From: Caulifigura coniformis
Lineage (GTDB): Bacteria > Planctomycetota > Planctomycetia > Planctomycetales > Planctomycetaceae
DNA length: 64,000 nucleotides
Direction: 5' to 3'
Assembly (NCBI RefSeq): GCF_007745175.1
Contig: NZ_CP036271.1
Span: 5,344,314 to 5,408,313 of the forward strand
Shown: positions 29,276 through 38,204 of the stretch, in pieces
How the letters are laid out: the number at the start of each line of letters is the position of its first letter
How positions within the stretch are numbered: position 1 is the stretch's first letter
Notes under the pieces: model-generated
Seen by the model: the letters and a program-made list of their open reading frames with translations, nothing else
Databases searched by the model: none
Told to the model about the DNA's origin: nothing
Translations under genes and position numbers: made by a program

Positions 29276-29611
29276 ATGACTCGCACCCGCCTTTCCGCAG
29301 CTCTGGCCCTGGCGCTGTTCGCAGCTGGCTGCCCCGCTGAAACCCCGCCTCCTGCTCCGGCCCCGACCACTCCGGAGACCCCGCCCGCCGAAAACCTCGG
29401 CGCCCCCGAAGCGGGATCGGCCGCCAAGGGCGCTCCGGTGACCCCGCCCGCTGCAGCTCCGGCTGACGCCCCGGCGACCCCGCCGGCCGCTCCCCCGGCT
29501 GACGCCCCGGCGACCCCGCCCGCCGCTCCCCCGGCTGACGCCCCGGCGACCCCGCCCGCCACTCCGCCGGCTGCCGACGCCGCCGCTCCGGCGACCCCGC
29601 CCTCGAACTGA
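29276..29611 (+). CDS. Pro/Ala-rich lipoprotein with tandem repeats
   Basis: 111 residues. Lipobox LFAAGC gives a lipid-anchored Cys19; the mature protein is almost only Pro, Ala, Thr and Asp. Three perfect or near-perfect 36-bp tandem units (29461-29568) encode the 12-residue period ADAPATPPAAPP. Such chains are extended and may space something from the membrane or interact with cell envelope. GAGGAG eight bases upstream supports ATG at 29276. It ends before a strong terminator. I know no function. Confidence 0.75.
   Translation: MTRTRLSAALALALFAAGCPAETPPPAPAPTTPETPPAENLGAPEAGSAAKGAPVTPPAAAPADAPATPPAAPPADAPATPPAAPPADAPATPPATPPAADAAAPATPPSN
29461..29568 (+). repeat. 36-bp tandem repeat, three copies
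   Basis: Three direct copies of a 36-base unit beginning GGCTGACGCCCCGGCGACCC. The first two differ by one or two bases; the third changes near its end. They lie inside the lipoprotein coding region and keep frame. Confidence 0.9.
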
Positions 29612-29644
29612 GCGACCTCCGCGACCGTTCGATGACGACGCAAT

Positions 29645-29685
29645 GAAAAAGGCCCGCCAGGTCAACCGGCGGGCCTTCTGTTTTG
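29645..29685. terminator. bidirectional rho-independent terminator
   Basis: AAGGCCCGCC pairs with GGCGGGCCTT around AGGTCAACC (29650-29677). GAAAAA on the left gives a T-run on the minus strand and CTGTTTT follows on the plus strand. It lies between two converging genes. Confidence 0.85.
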
Positions 29686-29715
29686 AACGGGCCGTTGTGA
29701 ACGGGACAGTCGCGG

Positions 29716-30684
29716 TCAGCGCGCCGAGGCGGTCTTTCTCGACACCAGCAGGTTCTGGTACTCGTGGATCGCGACCCACTTGACGTCTCTCGCGTCCCGC
29801 CGCGTGTTCCACTGGTCGATGAACTGGCGGTCGATCGACTGCAGCTCCCACCCGTAGCGGTGCTCGGCCCGCAGGTGCAGTTCGCGCTCATCGAGTCGCC
29901 CGGTCAGGTCGACGGTCACCGGCAGCCTCCGGACTTTCCGAAGAGCGTTATTCACTTCCAGACGCGAGTCGGGATACAGCGACTTCGGGTGCAACACGAA
30001 ATTGAGCCGCGCTGCCCAGTCCGCGTAGTCGAGATACTTCTCCCACGCGGCATCCTTCGGGGCCGAGGCCGTCGTGATGTCATACGTAAGCGAGTCCCCG
30101 ACCAGCTTGATGCTGTCGGCTCGGGCATGCTCTTTGAACTTCGGCGAGAACTGGGCCCGCAGCGCGGCGGCCAGGCGGCGCGAAGACGCGTCGGCCTGTG
30201 TCTCGCCCAGCACGCGTTCCGCTTCGCTCCGCGACTTGCTCAGAAACTGCTGGATCTCAGCGAACGTCACCGTCGTACCGATGTAGTCCGGGCCGAGAAT
30301 CGTGAACTTGTTTTCGAGCGGCTCGAAGATCACGACTTCGCCCACATTTTCCATGTAGTCGTAGACACGCCCCGCGTGGAACAGCGTCAGGCTCTCCGCG
30401 AGAACGGGAGGATTCGCCCGCTTGTCGGTCAGGTTCCGGACCGTCGTATAGACGCGGAGATCCTGGGCCGTCGCCACTCCCGCGATCCAGGCCGAGAGAA
30501 CGACCACCAGCCCGAAGGGGCTCAGGCACGCAATCGCCTGCGAGAAGAAACGAGTCAACAAGGGACGAACCGTCAGAAGGGTTTTCGAGGAAGGCGCGTG
30601 GTGAACCCATCGCGCGGAGGGAGTTCGACCGTACCCATCTCCTTCTCGAACCGGCAAGACGCTTCTCACCGGCGGCCGTCTCAA
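29716..30684 (-). CDS. secreted protein of unknown function
   Basis: Up to 322 residues. A hydrophobic segment (LSPFGLVVVLSAWIAGVATA) at about 54-73 of the longest frame is a signal peptide ending ATA|QDLRVY. The start is uncertain: TTG at 30684 is the frame limit, but TTG at 30561 would give a normal signal peptide of ~32 residues. No ATG or strong ribosome binding site is available. The mature part (~250 residues) is mixed alpha/beta (DYMENVGEVVIFEPLENKFT, RAEHRYGWELQSIDRQFIDQ). I recognise no family. Confidence 0.7.
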   Translation of the reverse strand: MRRPPVRSVLPVREGDGYGRTPSARWVHHAPSSKTLLTVRPLLTRFFSQAIACLSPFGLVVVLSAWIAGVATAQDLRVYTTVRNLTDKRANPPVLAESLTLFHAGRVYDYMENVGEVVIFEPLENKFTILGPDYIGTTVTFAEIQQFLSKSRSEAERVLGETQADASSRRLAAALRAQFSPKFKEHARADSIKLVGDSLTYDITTASAPKDAAWEKYLDYADWAARLNFVLHPKSLYPDSRLEVNNALRKVRRLPVTVDLTGRLDERELHLRAEHRYGWELQSIDRQFIDQWNTRRDARDVKWVAIHEYQNLLVSRKTASAR

Positions 30685-30811
30685 AGCGCCGGGACCGGCA
30701 AGTCTGACCGGAGAACGCCGCGCAGCAGCGCGGCGACGTCAGCGAAGGGAACTGACCTGCAGGCAGGCGGGCAGAATGGGGTCACCCGCGCTTCAGACTC
30801 GTCCTGGCAAT

Positions 30812-30846
30812 AAAAAAGCCCGGGCAATCCTGGCTCGGGCTTCACA
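30812..30846 (-). terminator. rho-independent terminator
   Basis: AGCCCGGGC pairs with GCTCGGGCT (one G-T pair) around 30817-30842; the minus strand then reads TTTTTT. It ends the small 30933-31109 gene. Confidence 0.8.
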
Positions 30847-30932
30847 TCACAGTCGTCACACCGATCTCGGCCGCCGGTCCACGCGGCGAGTCTCCTGACA
30901 GGACGGCGTGGCGTCCCGCAGGGGCCGTCGAA

Positions 30933-31109
30933 TCAGCTCAACTTCTTCTCGCTGTCCTTGCGGCGCATCTCGTCAAGAATCACGGGATGCCATTCGGTGT
31001 CCCGTTCCTGCTGATGCGGCTGATAATTTCGACGTGCCCACGTTCGAAGCCGCATTTCTTCAACTGGGTCGATTTCTGCTTCGCGCGAAAGCATTGCTGA
31101 AGCGACCAT
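30933..31109 (-). CDS. small basic protein, conserved-looking
   Basis: 58 residues. The start at 31109 is fixed by AGGAGA five bases upstream. Sequence is charged with MRLRTWARRNYQPHQQERD in the centre and EWHPVILDEMRRKD near the end. I recall similar short proteins with an RRWARENY...WHPVILDEM pattern in other planctomycetes but know no function. The longer open frame upstream (to 31220) is not supported. A terminator lies ~90 bases downstream, so it is transcribed alone. Confidence 0.8.
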   Translation of the reverse strand: MVASAMLSREAEIDPVEEMRLRTWARRNYQPHQQERDTEWHPVILDEMRRKDSEKKLS

Positions 31110-31771
31110 TGCCGTCTCCTGAAAACCAGACTCGGGCGGACCTCGTATCGCGACGGGGAGTCGCGGTGTGACACCGTTGATTGACAAAGAGCAGGCTGCC
31201 TCGAGAGGCAGGACTTCCACATTGGAAATCGTAGGCTTGAGTCAGAGGTTTCTCAAGCATGCGCCATGCCGCGGCGCAGCGGTCTCCTGCAGGGTGTGTA
31301 TTGATCGGCTGCCAGCCGCCGTCGACTTGAATTCCAGCTCTCCGCGCCGGATGCGGCCCTGCCGGAACCCGACCGGTGGAAATGACGTCGCAAATTCTGG
31401 CCACGGGCGCGGTTGCGACGGCTCAGCGGCCCCGTGGCCCCCTGAACCGCGTCTCGGCGAGCCACGGAATTCCCGACGCCGTCAGGCGCCCGCCGGCCGG
31501 CCCGCTCCACCTGGGAATCGACCGACCCTGATGTCAAAACTGCACTTCGGCCGGTCCGGCGATGTGCCGTTTGTCCAAAGGTCGGCGCCGCGACCGGCAG
31601 ATTCTGCCGTACAGCCCGGCAACTTCGGCATCGCGGGCGGTCGTCCGAATTCGTCTTGCTTCAATTGCTTTCGGCGCGATACATCCCCCCGCCACATTCC
31701 CCTCACGCTGCTCTCCGGACGCCACGTCACGTCTCAGGCGCCGGTTGCGGTTCCACTGATCCTCGCCCCTC
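31110..31771. other. 662-base region without a supported gene
   Basis: It lies between the divergent small protein and bamA. Open frames on both strands lack ribosome binding sites and protein-like composition. I searched by eye for RNase P, SRP and tmRNA signatures and saw none. It must carry the bamA promoter. Confidence 0.4.
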
Positions 31772-34700
31772 ATGCCCCGCCTGCCCTGCAAATCGCGGCG
31801 AAGCCACTGGAAAACAGTGGCCACGGGTCTGGGGTTGGTGCTGAGTTTCTCCTCCCAGGTAATTGGGCAGGGTGGGGGATTTCCGCAGCCAAGGCGGATG
31901 CCCGATGCGGCCAGCCAGCCGATGGTGCTGTCGCTCGACGACTCTGACGATCCGAATGCTCCTGCGACGGCCGGCGATTTCCTGAGCCCGCCCGCAGCAG
32001 AGCGACTCCCCTCCGATGTGGAAGATCTCCCCGTCAGCCGGGAACTTCTCGACAAGCCTCTCGTCGCCATCGAGATCGAGGGGAACGTAACGATCCCCGA
32101 ATACGCGATCGAACCGCATATCCGCTGCCGCCCCAAGCGGACGGCCTCCGTTCACCAGGTCGAAGAAGACGTCAACGCGCTCGCCCGCACGCGTCTGTTC
32201 TTCAATATCAATCCCGTCATCCGGATGACGGACGCCGGCCCGGTCCTCGTTTTCAAGGTCATCGAACGCCCGATCCTCAACTCGGTCGATTTCCTCGGGA
32301 ACGAACACGTCAAGGACCGCGAACTCGAAGCCCATCTCGGACTGATGAAGGGGCACGCCTTCGACGTTGCGACCAACAAGGAATGCGTCGAACGCATCCG
32401 GTCGATCTACCGCGACAAGGGATACCGCCACGCCGAAGTCGTCCTCCAGAAAGGCGGCAACCCGACCGACCGCGACGTCGTCTTCGCCATCAAGGAAGGC
32501 GCCAAGAGCAAGGTCTGGGGCATCTCGTTCGAAGGCAACGAGGACTACAGCGACGCGATTCTCAAGGTGAGGCTCGAGACCAAGCGGGTCATCCTCTGGT
32601 GGCTCGGTGGCGACTACGATCCCTACAAAGTTGAATCCGATGCGTACACGGTAACGAAATACTACAACGACCTTGGTTACTTTGACGCGAAGGTCACTCC
32701 GGAGGTCCGCGAGGAAGAAGAAAAAGGGAAGGTCTACATCGTCTTCAAGGTGCACGAAGGCGTGCGCTACCAGGTGCGGAACATCGAAGTGCAGGGGAAC
32801 GCCGTCGTTCCCCGCAACGCCCTGTTCGCGAAACAGCACCTGAAGCCCAGCGACATGTTCAATGCTCGATTCCTGAGAAAGGACGTCGAGCACATGAAGG
32901 GCAAGTACGACGAACTCGGACGACTCTTCGCGAAGGTTCAGCCCACGCCCCGGTTCCTCGAGCAGCCCGGGCATGTCGACATCGTCTACCAGATCGATGA
33001 AGACCAGCCCTACCGCATCGGCTCGATCAACGTCCACGTCCGCGGCGACCATCCCCATTCGCAGGAGTACGTCGTCCGCAACCAGGTGAACCCGTTCCTG
33101 AAGCCGGGCCGGCTCGCCAGCGGAGAAGACGTCCGACTCGCTCGCAACCGCCTTCAGGGAAGCGCGTTCTGGGACAAGGCCGAGCCGCCGAACATCGACG
33201 TCGTCAAGGCGAACGCCGAAATCTATCGCCCGCATCGCTCCATCGCGCTTGGCCAGAGCGTCGAAGACGAATCGCCTCTCGACGAGTTTCTCGCCGACTA
33301 CGAACCATCTCCGTGGCTCGATTCCCGTCCGCGGACCGCGGCGTTCCCTCCCGAGACGACGGGGGGAAGCATCCGCATTGATGCCACTCCCGGCATCGCC
33401 CCCGCCGGACACACGCCCGCTGCCAATGCCGCGGCCGGGCACTCCGTCGCGCCGGCGAATCCCATGTCGTCCGTCGGTCGTCCGCAGCCCCAGGTCCCGC
33501 CGCAGTCGAGCGTCCCCCGCCGGCCCTCGGCGCAGTTCGCCAGCGTTCAACCCGCCTCGGCCGTTGGCCGCCAGCCCACCGGCGTTGAGCAGGCGGTCGC
33601 CCTCAGCACGACCGAAACGCGAACCGCGTTCCGGCGGCAGCAGGAAATCTACTCGATCGATCCCGAAGCCATCTTTTCGCTCGGCGACGAAGACCTCATG
33701 GTCGTCCGGGCCCAGTCGCCCCATGACGTCGCCCGCGGCCAGAGCATCGATCAGTACGGCCAGCAGGTTCCCCAGAACTATTTCGGCGGAGTTTCGCCGC
33801 AGGGCGATCCGTTCGGCGATTCCTTCAGCCGTCCGCCCGGCGAGCCCGGCTTCGTCGATGTGAACATCGACGTCACCGAAGGCCGTACCGGACGCCTGAT
33901 GTTCGGCGTCGGCGTGAACAGCGACGCCGGTCTGATCGGCCAGTTCACCATCCAGGAAGACAACTTCGACATCCTCCGTCCGCCGCGCTCGTGGGCCGAT
34001 ATCGTCAACGGCCAGGCGTTCCGTGGTCGTGGCCAGAGCTTCCGCCTCGAAGCGATGCCGGGCAACCAGGTCAGCCGGTATCTCGCCAGCTGGCAGGATC
34101 CGTTCTTCATGCAGACGGACTACAGCCTCGGCGTCAGCGGCTTCTACTACAACCGTTTCTACAACGAGTGGACGGAAGACCGGCTCGGTGGACGCATCAG
34201 CGTCGGCCGGCTGCTTTCCCGCTACTGGTCGTTCAATACGGCGCTGCGGCTTGAAAACGTCGACATCCGTGATTTCAACCTCCCCGCGCCGCAGGACCTC
34301 ATCGACGTCAAGGGAGACAACTTCCTGTCGACTGCCGAAGTGAAACTCGCGCACGACAGCCGCGACTCGGCCTTCATGCCGACGTATGGTCACCTGTGGG
34401 ATGTTTCGTACGAGCAGGGATTCGGCGAGTTCATCTATCCCCGGCTCGAGACGTCGTTCAGCCAGTATTTCACGACCTACGAACGGCCTGACGGTTTCGG
34501 AAAGCACATCCTGTCGTTCCGCACGCAACTCGGCTGGACCGGCGACAACACTCCGATCTTCGAACGCTACTACGCCGGCGGTTACTCGTCGTTCCGCGGC
34601 TTTGCCTTCCGCGGCGTCACGCCCCGCGACACCGGCGACCGCGTCGGTGGCAACTTCATGTCGCTCAGCAGCCTGGAGTACATGCTGCCCATCACGGCGG

Positions 34701-34915
34701 ATGACAATATCCGCGTGGTCGGGTTCACCGACTTCGGAACCGTCGAAGAGAACGTGACGCTGAAGCACTTCCGCCTGTCGGTCGGCTTCGGCTTCCGCCT
34801 CACCATCCCGGCCATGGGCCCGGCGCCCATCGCCCTCGACTTCGCCGTGCCGCTCATGGACGAAGAAGAAGACAACCGCCGCCTCTTCAGCTTCTACGTC
34901 GGCTTCACGAACTGA
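31772..34915 (+). CDS. bamA: BamA-type outer-membrane assembly factor with insert in last POTRA
   Basis: 1047 residues. Signal peptide (ATGLGLVLSFSSQVIGQ|G). Five POTRA domains: about 95-165, 167-243, 245-330, 332-411 and a fifth beginning at 413. In the fifth the chain leaves after AEPPNIDVV (about 478) and the closing strand FVDVNIDVTEGRTG returns only at about 694, so ~210 residues rich in Pro, Ser, Ala and Gln are inserted. The C-terminal ~340 residues form a 16-strand-type barrel with the conserved loop SSFRGFAFRGV and end with SFYVGFTN. It inserts beta-barrel proteins in the outer membrane. About 800 residues is usual. No lpxD or skp follows. Confidence 0.95.
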   Translation: MPRLPCKSRRSHWKTVATGLGLVLSFSSQVIGQGGGFPQPRRMPDAASQPMVLSLDDSDDPNAPATAGDFLSPPAAERLPSDVEDLPVSRELLDKPLVAIEIEGNVTIPEYAIEPHIRCRPKRTASVHQVEEDVNALARTRLFFNINPVIRMTDAGPVLVFKVIERPILNSVDFLGNEHVKDRELEAHLGLMKGHAFDVATNKECVERIRSIYRDKGYRHAEVVLQKGGNPTDRDVVFAIKEGAKSKVWGISFEGNEDYSDAILKVRLETKRVILWWLGGDYDPYKVESDAYTVTKYYNDLGYFDAKVTPEVREEEEKGKVYIVFKVHEGVRYQVRNIEVQGNAVVPRNALFAKQHLKPSDMFNARFLRKDVEHMKGKYDELGRLFAKVQPTPRFLEQPGHVDIVYQIDEDQPYRIGSINVHVRGDHPHSQEYVVRNQVNPFLKPGRLASGEDVRLARNRLQGSAFWDKAEPPNIDVVKANAEIYRPHRSIALGQSVEDESPLDEFLADYEPSPWLDSRPRTAAFPPETTGGSIRIDATPGIAPAGHTPAANAAAGHSVAPANPMSSVGRPQPQVPPQSSVPRRPSAQFASVQPASAVGRQPTGVEQAVALSTTETRTAFRRQQEIYSIDPEAIFSLGDEDLMVVRAQSPHDVARGQSIDQYGQQVPQNYFGGVSPQGDPFGDSFSRPPGEPGFVDVNIDVTEGRTGRLMFGVGVNSDAGLIGQFTIQEDNFDILRPPRSWADIVNGQAFRGRGQSFRLEAMPGNQVSRYLASWQDPFFMQTDYSLGVSGFYYNRFYNEWTEDRLGGRISVGRLLSRYWSFNTALRLENVDIRDFNLPAPQDLIDVKGDNFLSTAEVKLAHDSRDSAFMPTYGHLWDVSYEQGFGEFIYPRLETSFSQYFTTYERPDGFGKHILSFRTQLGWTGDNTPIFERYYAGGYSSFRGFAFRGVTPRDTGDRVGGNFMSLSSLEYMLPITADDNIRVVGFTDFGTVEENVTLKHFRLSVGFGFRLTIPAMGPAPIALDFAVPLMDEEEDNRRLFSFYVGFTN

Positions 34916-35060
34916 CAGCCGCGACTCGCTGCGGCCACCGCTTGCGCTTGCCATCGTTGATCGGGCAAGTGAGACTGATGAGGAAGCTGGAAGTCTGCTG
35001 ACCTCCAGGGGCGTGCTGCGACTTCTTCACTGGGCAAGATTCACTGGGCGAGGGCCGCTG

Positions 35061-35594
35061 ATGTCGATGCCAATTGCAGGGTTTGTGCTTGATTGGGATC
35101 CGTTTCTTCGACTTGCCGAGCAAGACTCCCCCGAGATTCACGCCGCGATCTTCGAAGAAAAGAAGTTGCCGTGCATTCATGGAATCGCGACGGGCGAAGT
35201 CGATTTCGAGTATTCGGCCGACACGGACTTCTGGCTGAGCGAGGAGTTCGAAACGATCACTCAGAAACTCGCGCCCGAGGATCAGAGGACGCTTGGCAGA
35301 TTTCTTGCCGCCTTCTCGATGTACGAATGGTCAACGGACTACCCGCCGCCGCGAAGTTCCGATGTGCAAAGACCATCCTGGACCTGGGCCTACTTTTGCT
35401 GGAGTCCGGAGACGGTGTCACAGTTGCACGAAATCGCGGCGCCGCTCGATTGGGAACAGCTGACGAAGCAACTCACGGAGGACAGCGAAGACCTGGGGGC
35501 GACTTGCGTGTATGAAATCGCAAGCTACTGGCGAAGAGGCTGTGAGCAGGCGGTCAAAAACGGCCAGGGCATCATGCTCGTAGTTTACTGCTGA
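35061..35594 (+). CDS. hypothetical protein
   Basis: 177 residues, acidic, no signal peptide or transmembrane helix. Rich in Trp and Tyr (FVLDWDPFLRLAEQD, FSMYEWSTDYPPPRSS, PSWTWAYFCWSPE). ATG at 35061 with AGGG about seven bases upstream is the likely start. I recognise no family. Cell compartment is probably cytoplasm. It is ~145 bases after bamA and could be a late-acquired gene; the adjoining hairpin (35611-35643) sits after its stop. Confidence 0.65.
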   Translation: MSMPIAGFVLDWDPFLRLAEQDSPEIHAAIFEEKKLPCIHGIATGEVDFEYSADTDFWLSEEFETITQKLAPEDQRTLGRFLAAFSMYEWSTDYPPPRSSDVQRPSWTWAYFCWSPETVSQLHEIAAPLDWEQLTKQLTEDSEDLGATCVYEIASYWRRGCEQAVKNGQGIMLVVYC

Positions 35595-35610
35595 TCGACA
35601 AACGTTGAAC

Positions 35611-35643
35611 CTCCATCGCCCGGAAGCAATCCGGGTGATGGAA
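35611..35643. terminator. hairpin between convergent genes
   Basis: CTCCATCGCCCGG pairs with CCGGGTGATGGA (G-T allowed). It lies between two converging genes but has no long T-run on either side, so termination is only likely. Confidence 0.45.
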
Positions 35644-35681
35644 GTTGAAGACTTACCGCGAGTCAGCAATCCCCGGAAGAA

Positions 35682-36626
35682 TCACGACTTCGGCGGAGCC
35701 TTGGCGTTCCGCCGGCGCGGAGCATCCAGGTAGCGATAGCCCGAGTTCGGATTGTCCTGGTCGAAGGCGAAGGCATCGCGGTTCTTGAGGAAGTGCTTCA
35801 CGTACGCGATCGGGATTGCGAAGTTGAGTCCTTCGCCGCCGAGCAGCTTCATGTTGGTCACGCCGATCACCTGCCCGCGATTGTCGAACAGCGGCCCGCC
35901 GCTGTTGCCCGGATTGATCTGCGTCGTCGTCTGGATATAGACGATCCCTTCGAAATCGCGGTTCTTCGTGCTGACGATTCCCTGCGAAACCGAACGTTCC
36001 AGTCCGAGCGGATTGCCGATCGCGAACACTTCGTCCCCTTCGCGGATCGGGGCCGACTCATCCGACAGGAACACCGTCGTGAACTTGAAGTCCTTCTGTT
36101 CCGGGATCTGCAGCAGCGCCAGGTCGAAGAACGGATTCAGCGCGATGATCTTCACATCCTCGATCTTGCGGCGTTCAAAATCGCCGGTCTTGTTCTTGTG
36201 GAACAGGACGCAGGAAATGCGGGTTTCCTTCTCGACGACGTGATAGTTCGTCACGCAGTAACCGCGGTCGTTGATGATGAAACCGCTCCCGAGCCCTCCC
36301 GGCGTCTGGACGAGCACCACCCCCTCGCCAAACTGCTCGGCCAGCTCCTTGACGGTCTTCACCGGCAGCTTCGCTGTGCTGAACACGTCGTTCTTCTCGA
36401 TCTGCGTCGGCTCACGCTCGGCCGCCGAATCGTGACGGGAAAGAATCCGGTCCAGCGGAATTCGAACCACGTCAACGCCGACGTCGACATACACCTCGCG
36501 GTCGGTCTCCTTGAGCACCTGCCCTTCGATTTTCTGGCCGGACTTCAGCTCGACAACCTCCGCACGGGCAGACGTTGTGAACGCCAGGACGGCGAGGGCT
36601 GACAGGGAACGGAACGCGATGTTCAT
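35682..36626 (-). CDS. secreted trypsin-like serine protease (S1C) without PDZ
   Basis: 314 residues. Signal peptide [20 protein letters not shown] ending near ARA|E. Residues about 23-64 form a small beta module ([20 protein letters not shown]), which reads like an SH3/Sm-type fold. The protease domain has His129 (TNYHVV), Asp168 (FFDLALLQI) and Ser242 ([10 protein letters not shown]), so it is catalytically complete. Unlike DegP it has no PDZ domain and a short basic tail ([13 protein letters not shown]). Probable role is periplasmic protein quality control; the substrate is not known. Confidence 0.94.
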   Translation of the reverse strand: MNIAFRSLSALAVLAFTTSARAEVVELKSGQKIEGQVLKETDREVYVDVGVDVVRIPLDRILSRHDSAAEREPTQIEKNDVFSTAKLPVKTVKELAEQFGEGVVLVQTPGGLGSGFIINDRGYCVTNYHVVEKETRISCVLFHKNKTGDFERRKIEDVKIIALNPFFDLALLQIPEQKDFKFTTVFLSDESAPIREGDEVFAIGNPLGLERSVSQGIVSTKNRDFEGIVYIQTTTQINPGNSGGPLFDNRGQVIGVTNMKLLGGEGLNFAIPIAYVKHFLKNRDAFAFDQDNPNSGYRYLDAPRRRNAKAPPKS

Positions 36627-36687
36627 GGTGTGTGTGATTCTCGAGAGAGCGTTCTTCAGGAGGCGGACGCGGCCCCCGGCACGCTGT

Positions 36688-37728
36688 TCAATTCGATCCC
36701 GTGCGGAAGATCATGTGGCACTCGTTGCACGTGTTGTTGATCTTCCCGATCGCCGCGGAATACGCGTCAAAATTCTCGCTGCCGGCCGCGTCGATCGCCG
36801 CCTTCTGGTCCGCCAGCATCGTCTGCACATACCCCGCATAGCGCGGGTCGTCGGCCTGATCGTAACTGGGGTCGGCCATCACGGTCATCATGAGATTCAT
36901 GATCGCCAGGTCCCCCAGCACCTTGTCTTTCTCTTCCTTCAGGCGCGCGGCTGTGTTCACGTTCGATTTGACCGCCTCGTACTTGGCGTTCAGCTTCGCC
37001 ATCAGCGCCGCCCGGTCCGCCACTTCCGCCAGCGGAACGTCGTCCTTCGCCGTTCCCGTCGGCGATTCCCCATCCAGCAGGCGTTTCACATCTTCAAACG
37101 GCGTCTTCGTGGCGTTGAAAGGCTTGCTGCCGCTTCCTTCCGCCTTCACCGAGATCTGATAGCCCAGGTCGCGAATGAAATTGGCCTTGTCCTTCCAGTT
37201 CACCTCACCCGGATGCTTCGCGACGACAGATCCGATGGCGGCGAGGAGTGCCCCATCCTGCCCGATAACGGCCGTGTTCTTGTTGAAGTCCCCCACCTTC
37301 AGCAGGTTCTTCTCGAGCCGGACACGGATCTGTTTGACCTCGTCGACGATGGCCGCCATCGGAGCAAGCTGCTGCCAGTCGACAGCCCCCCCGCCGGTCG
37401 ACGGAGTCGCAGCGGGCATCGGTGCGGGAGCAGCAGCAGGGGCCGCGGAGGAGGGAGTCGCAGAGGTCGAAACCGCCGCGATGACCGTCGAATCGGCAGC
37501 CACGGTCAGCGGCTGGTCATAGAAGACGTCGTAGGGAATGTTCCCGATCCACTTCGTCTCGGGATGGGCCGGGTCGACCGCGGCGGTTGCCGTCGCAGGA
37601 GCGGCCGCCGGAGTGGCGGATTGACTCGCCGGCGCCGCGGGAGCTGTGGCAGCCGGTTCGGATTTCTGACATCCCTCGAGCGCCGACAGGGGCGCGAGCA
37701 ACATCAACGGTGCAACGAATCTCCGCAT
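36688..37728 (-). CDS. c-type cytochrome lipoprotein with a single C-terminal heme site
   Basis: 346 residues. N-terminal LSALEGC resembles a lipobox (Cys20; Glu at -2 is atypical). A ~100-residue Ala/Thr/Pro-rich region follows, containing scattered short segments ([16 protein letters not shown]). The C-terminal ~200 residues are helical and end in [14 protein letters not shown], one CxxCH heme c site eight residues from the end. The helical layout with heme at the C-terminus is that of cytochrome c-prime (c556), which senses or transfers electrons in the periplasm. No other electron-transfer gene is near. Confidence 0.85.
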   Translation of the reverse strand: MRRFVAPLMLLAPLSALEGCQKSEPAATAPAAPASQSATPAAAPATATAAVDPAHPETKWIGNIPYDVFYDQPLTVAADSTVIAAVSTSATPSSAAPAAAPAPMPAATPSTGGGAVDWQQLAPMAAIVDEVKQIRVRLEKNLLKVGDFNKNTAVIGQDGALLAAIGSVVAKHPGEVNWKDKANFIRDLGYQISVKAEGSGSKPFNATKTPFEDVKRLLDGESPTGTAKDDVPLAEVADRAALMAKLNAKYEAVKSNVNTAARLKEEKDKVLGDLAIMNLMMTVMADPSYDQADDPRYAGYVQTMLADQKAAIDAAGSENFDAYSAAIGKINNTCNECHMIFRTGSN

Positions 37729-37815
37729 CGGCGCTCCGGTGGATTCATCCGGGACAGTTCAGTGTCCCCGGATTATCGGAGTGAAGGCGTGAGGGTGCAA
37801 CCGGGAGAACCACGC

Positions 37816-38085
37816 TCAGGACTGCCGTGTGGAATCGATCGGCGTGCGAACGGGGGCCTTCAATTGTTCCCACGGGATCGGTTTGAGATGGCTGATCTGC
37901 CATCGCACCAACTCGGCAACCAGCTGGCTGGCCAGGTAAACGGTGCAGACTAAGGCCACGATGAATCCCAGATAGGCGTACGGGGTCAGGCGGAACGCGT
38001 ACCCGATGGCCGAAAGCCCCAAACCCCCGATCAGTGTGAGCCCAATGGTCAGCAGTCTCAGCAGCTTGACCTGGAATTCCGTCAT
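37816..38085 (-). CDS. small two-helix membrane protein
   Basis: 89 residues. Two transmembrane helices (LLTIGLTLIGGLGLSAIGYA and AYLGFIVALVCTVYLASQLV) with a basic, soluble tail (HLKPIPWEQLKAPVRTP). No recognised family. It is alone on the minus strand between the cytochrome gene and doxX. Confidence 0.7.
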   Translation of the reverse strand: MTEFQVKLLRLLTIGLTLIGGLGLSAIGYAFRLTPYAYLGFIVALVCTVYLASQLVAELVRWQISHLKPIPWEQLKAPVRTPIDSTRQS

Positions 38086-38204
38086 CGCACGTTCGCCCGT
38101 TGGGTGATCAAGAACAGCCAGTCATCTTAGAAACATCGTAACCCGAAAAGACTCACGAAGGTGCTGCGAATTTCCCGCGAGCTCCTTCGTGAGCCTGATC
38201 CCAC

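Noticed and set aside
29461-29568. Possible CRISPR-like direct repeats
   Set aside because: Copies are contiguous without spacers and lie in frame within the lipoprotein.
28885-29643. 253-codon upstream extension of the sulfatase frame with Gly/Ala repeats
   Set aside because: It is the complement of the lipoprotein repeats and lacks a ribosome binding site; the sulfatase signal peptide begins at 28884.
31727-34954. Very long minus-strand frame over bamA
   Set aside because: It is antisense to an unambiguous BamA and has the composition of a shadow frame (Asp/Val/Arg-rich).
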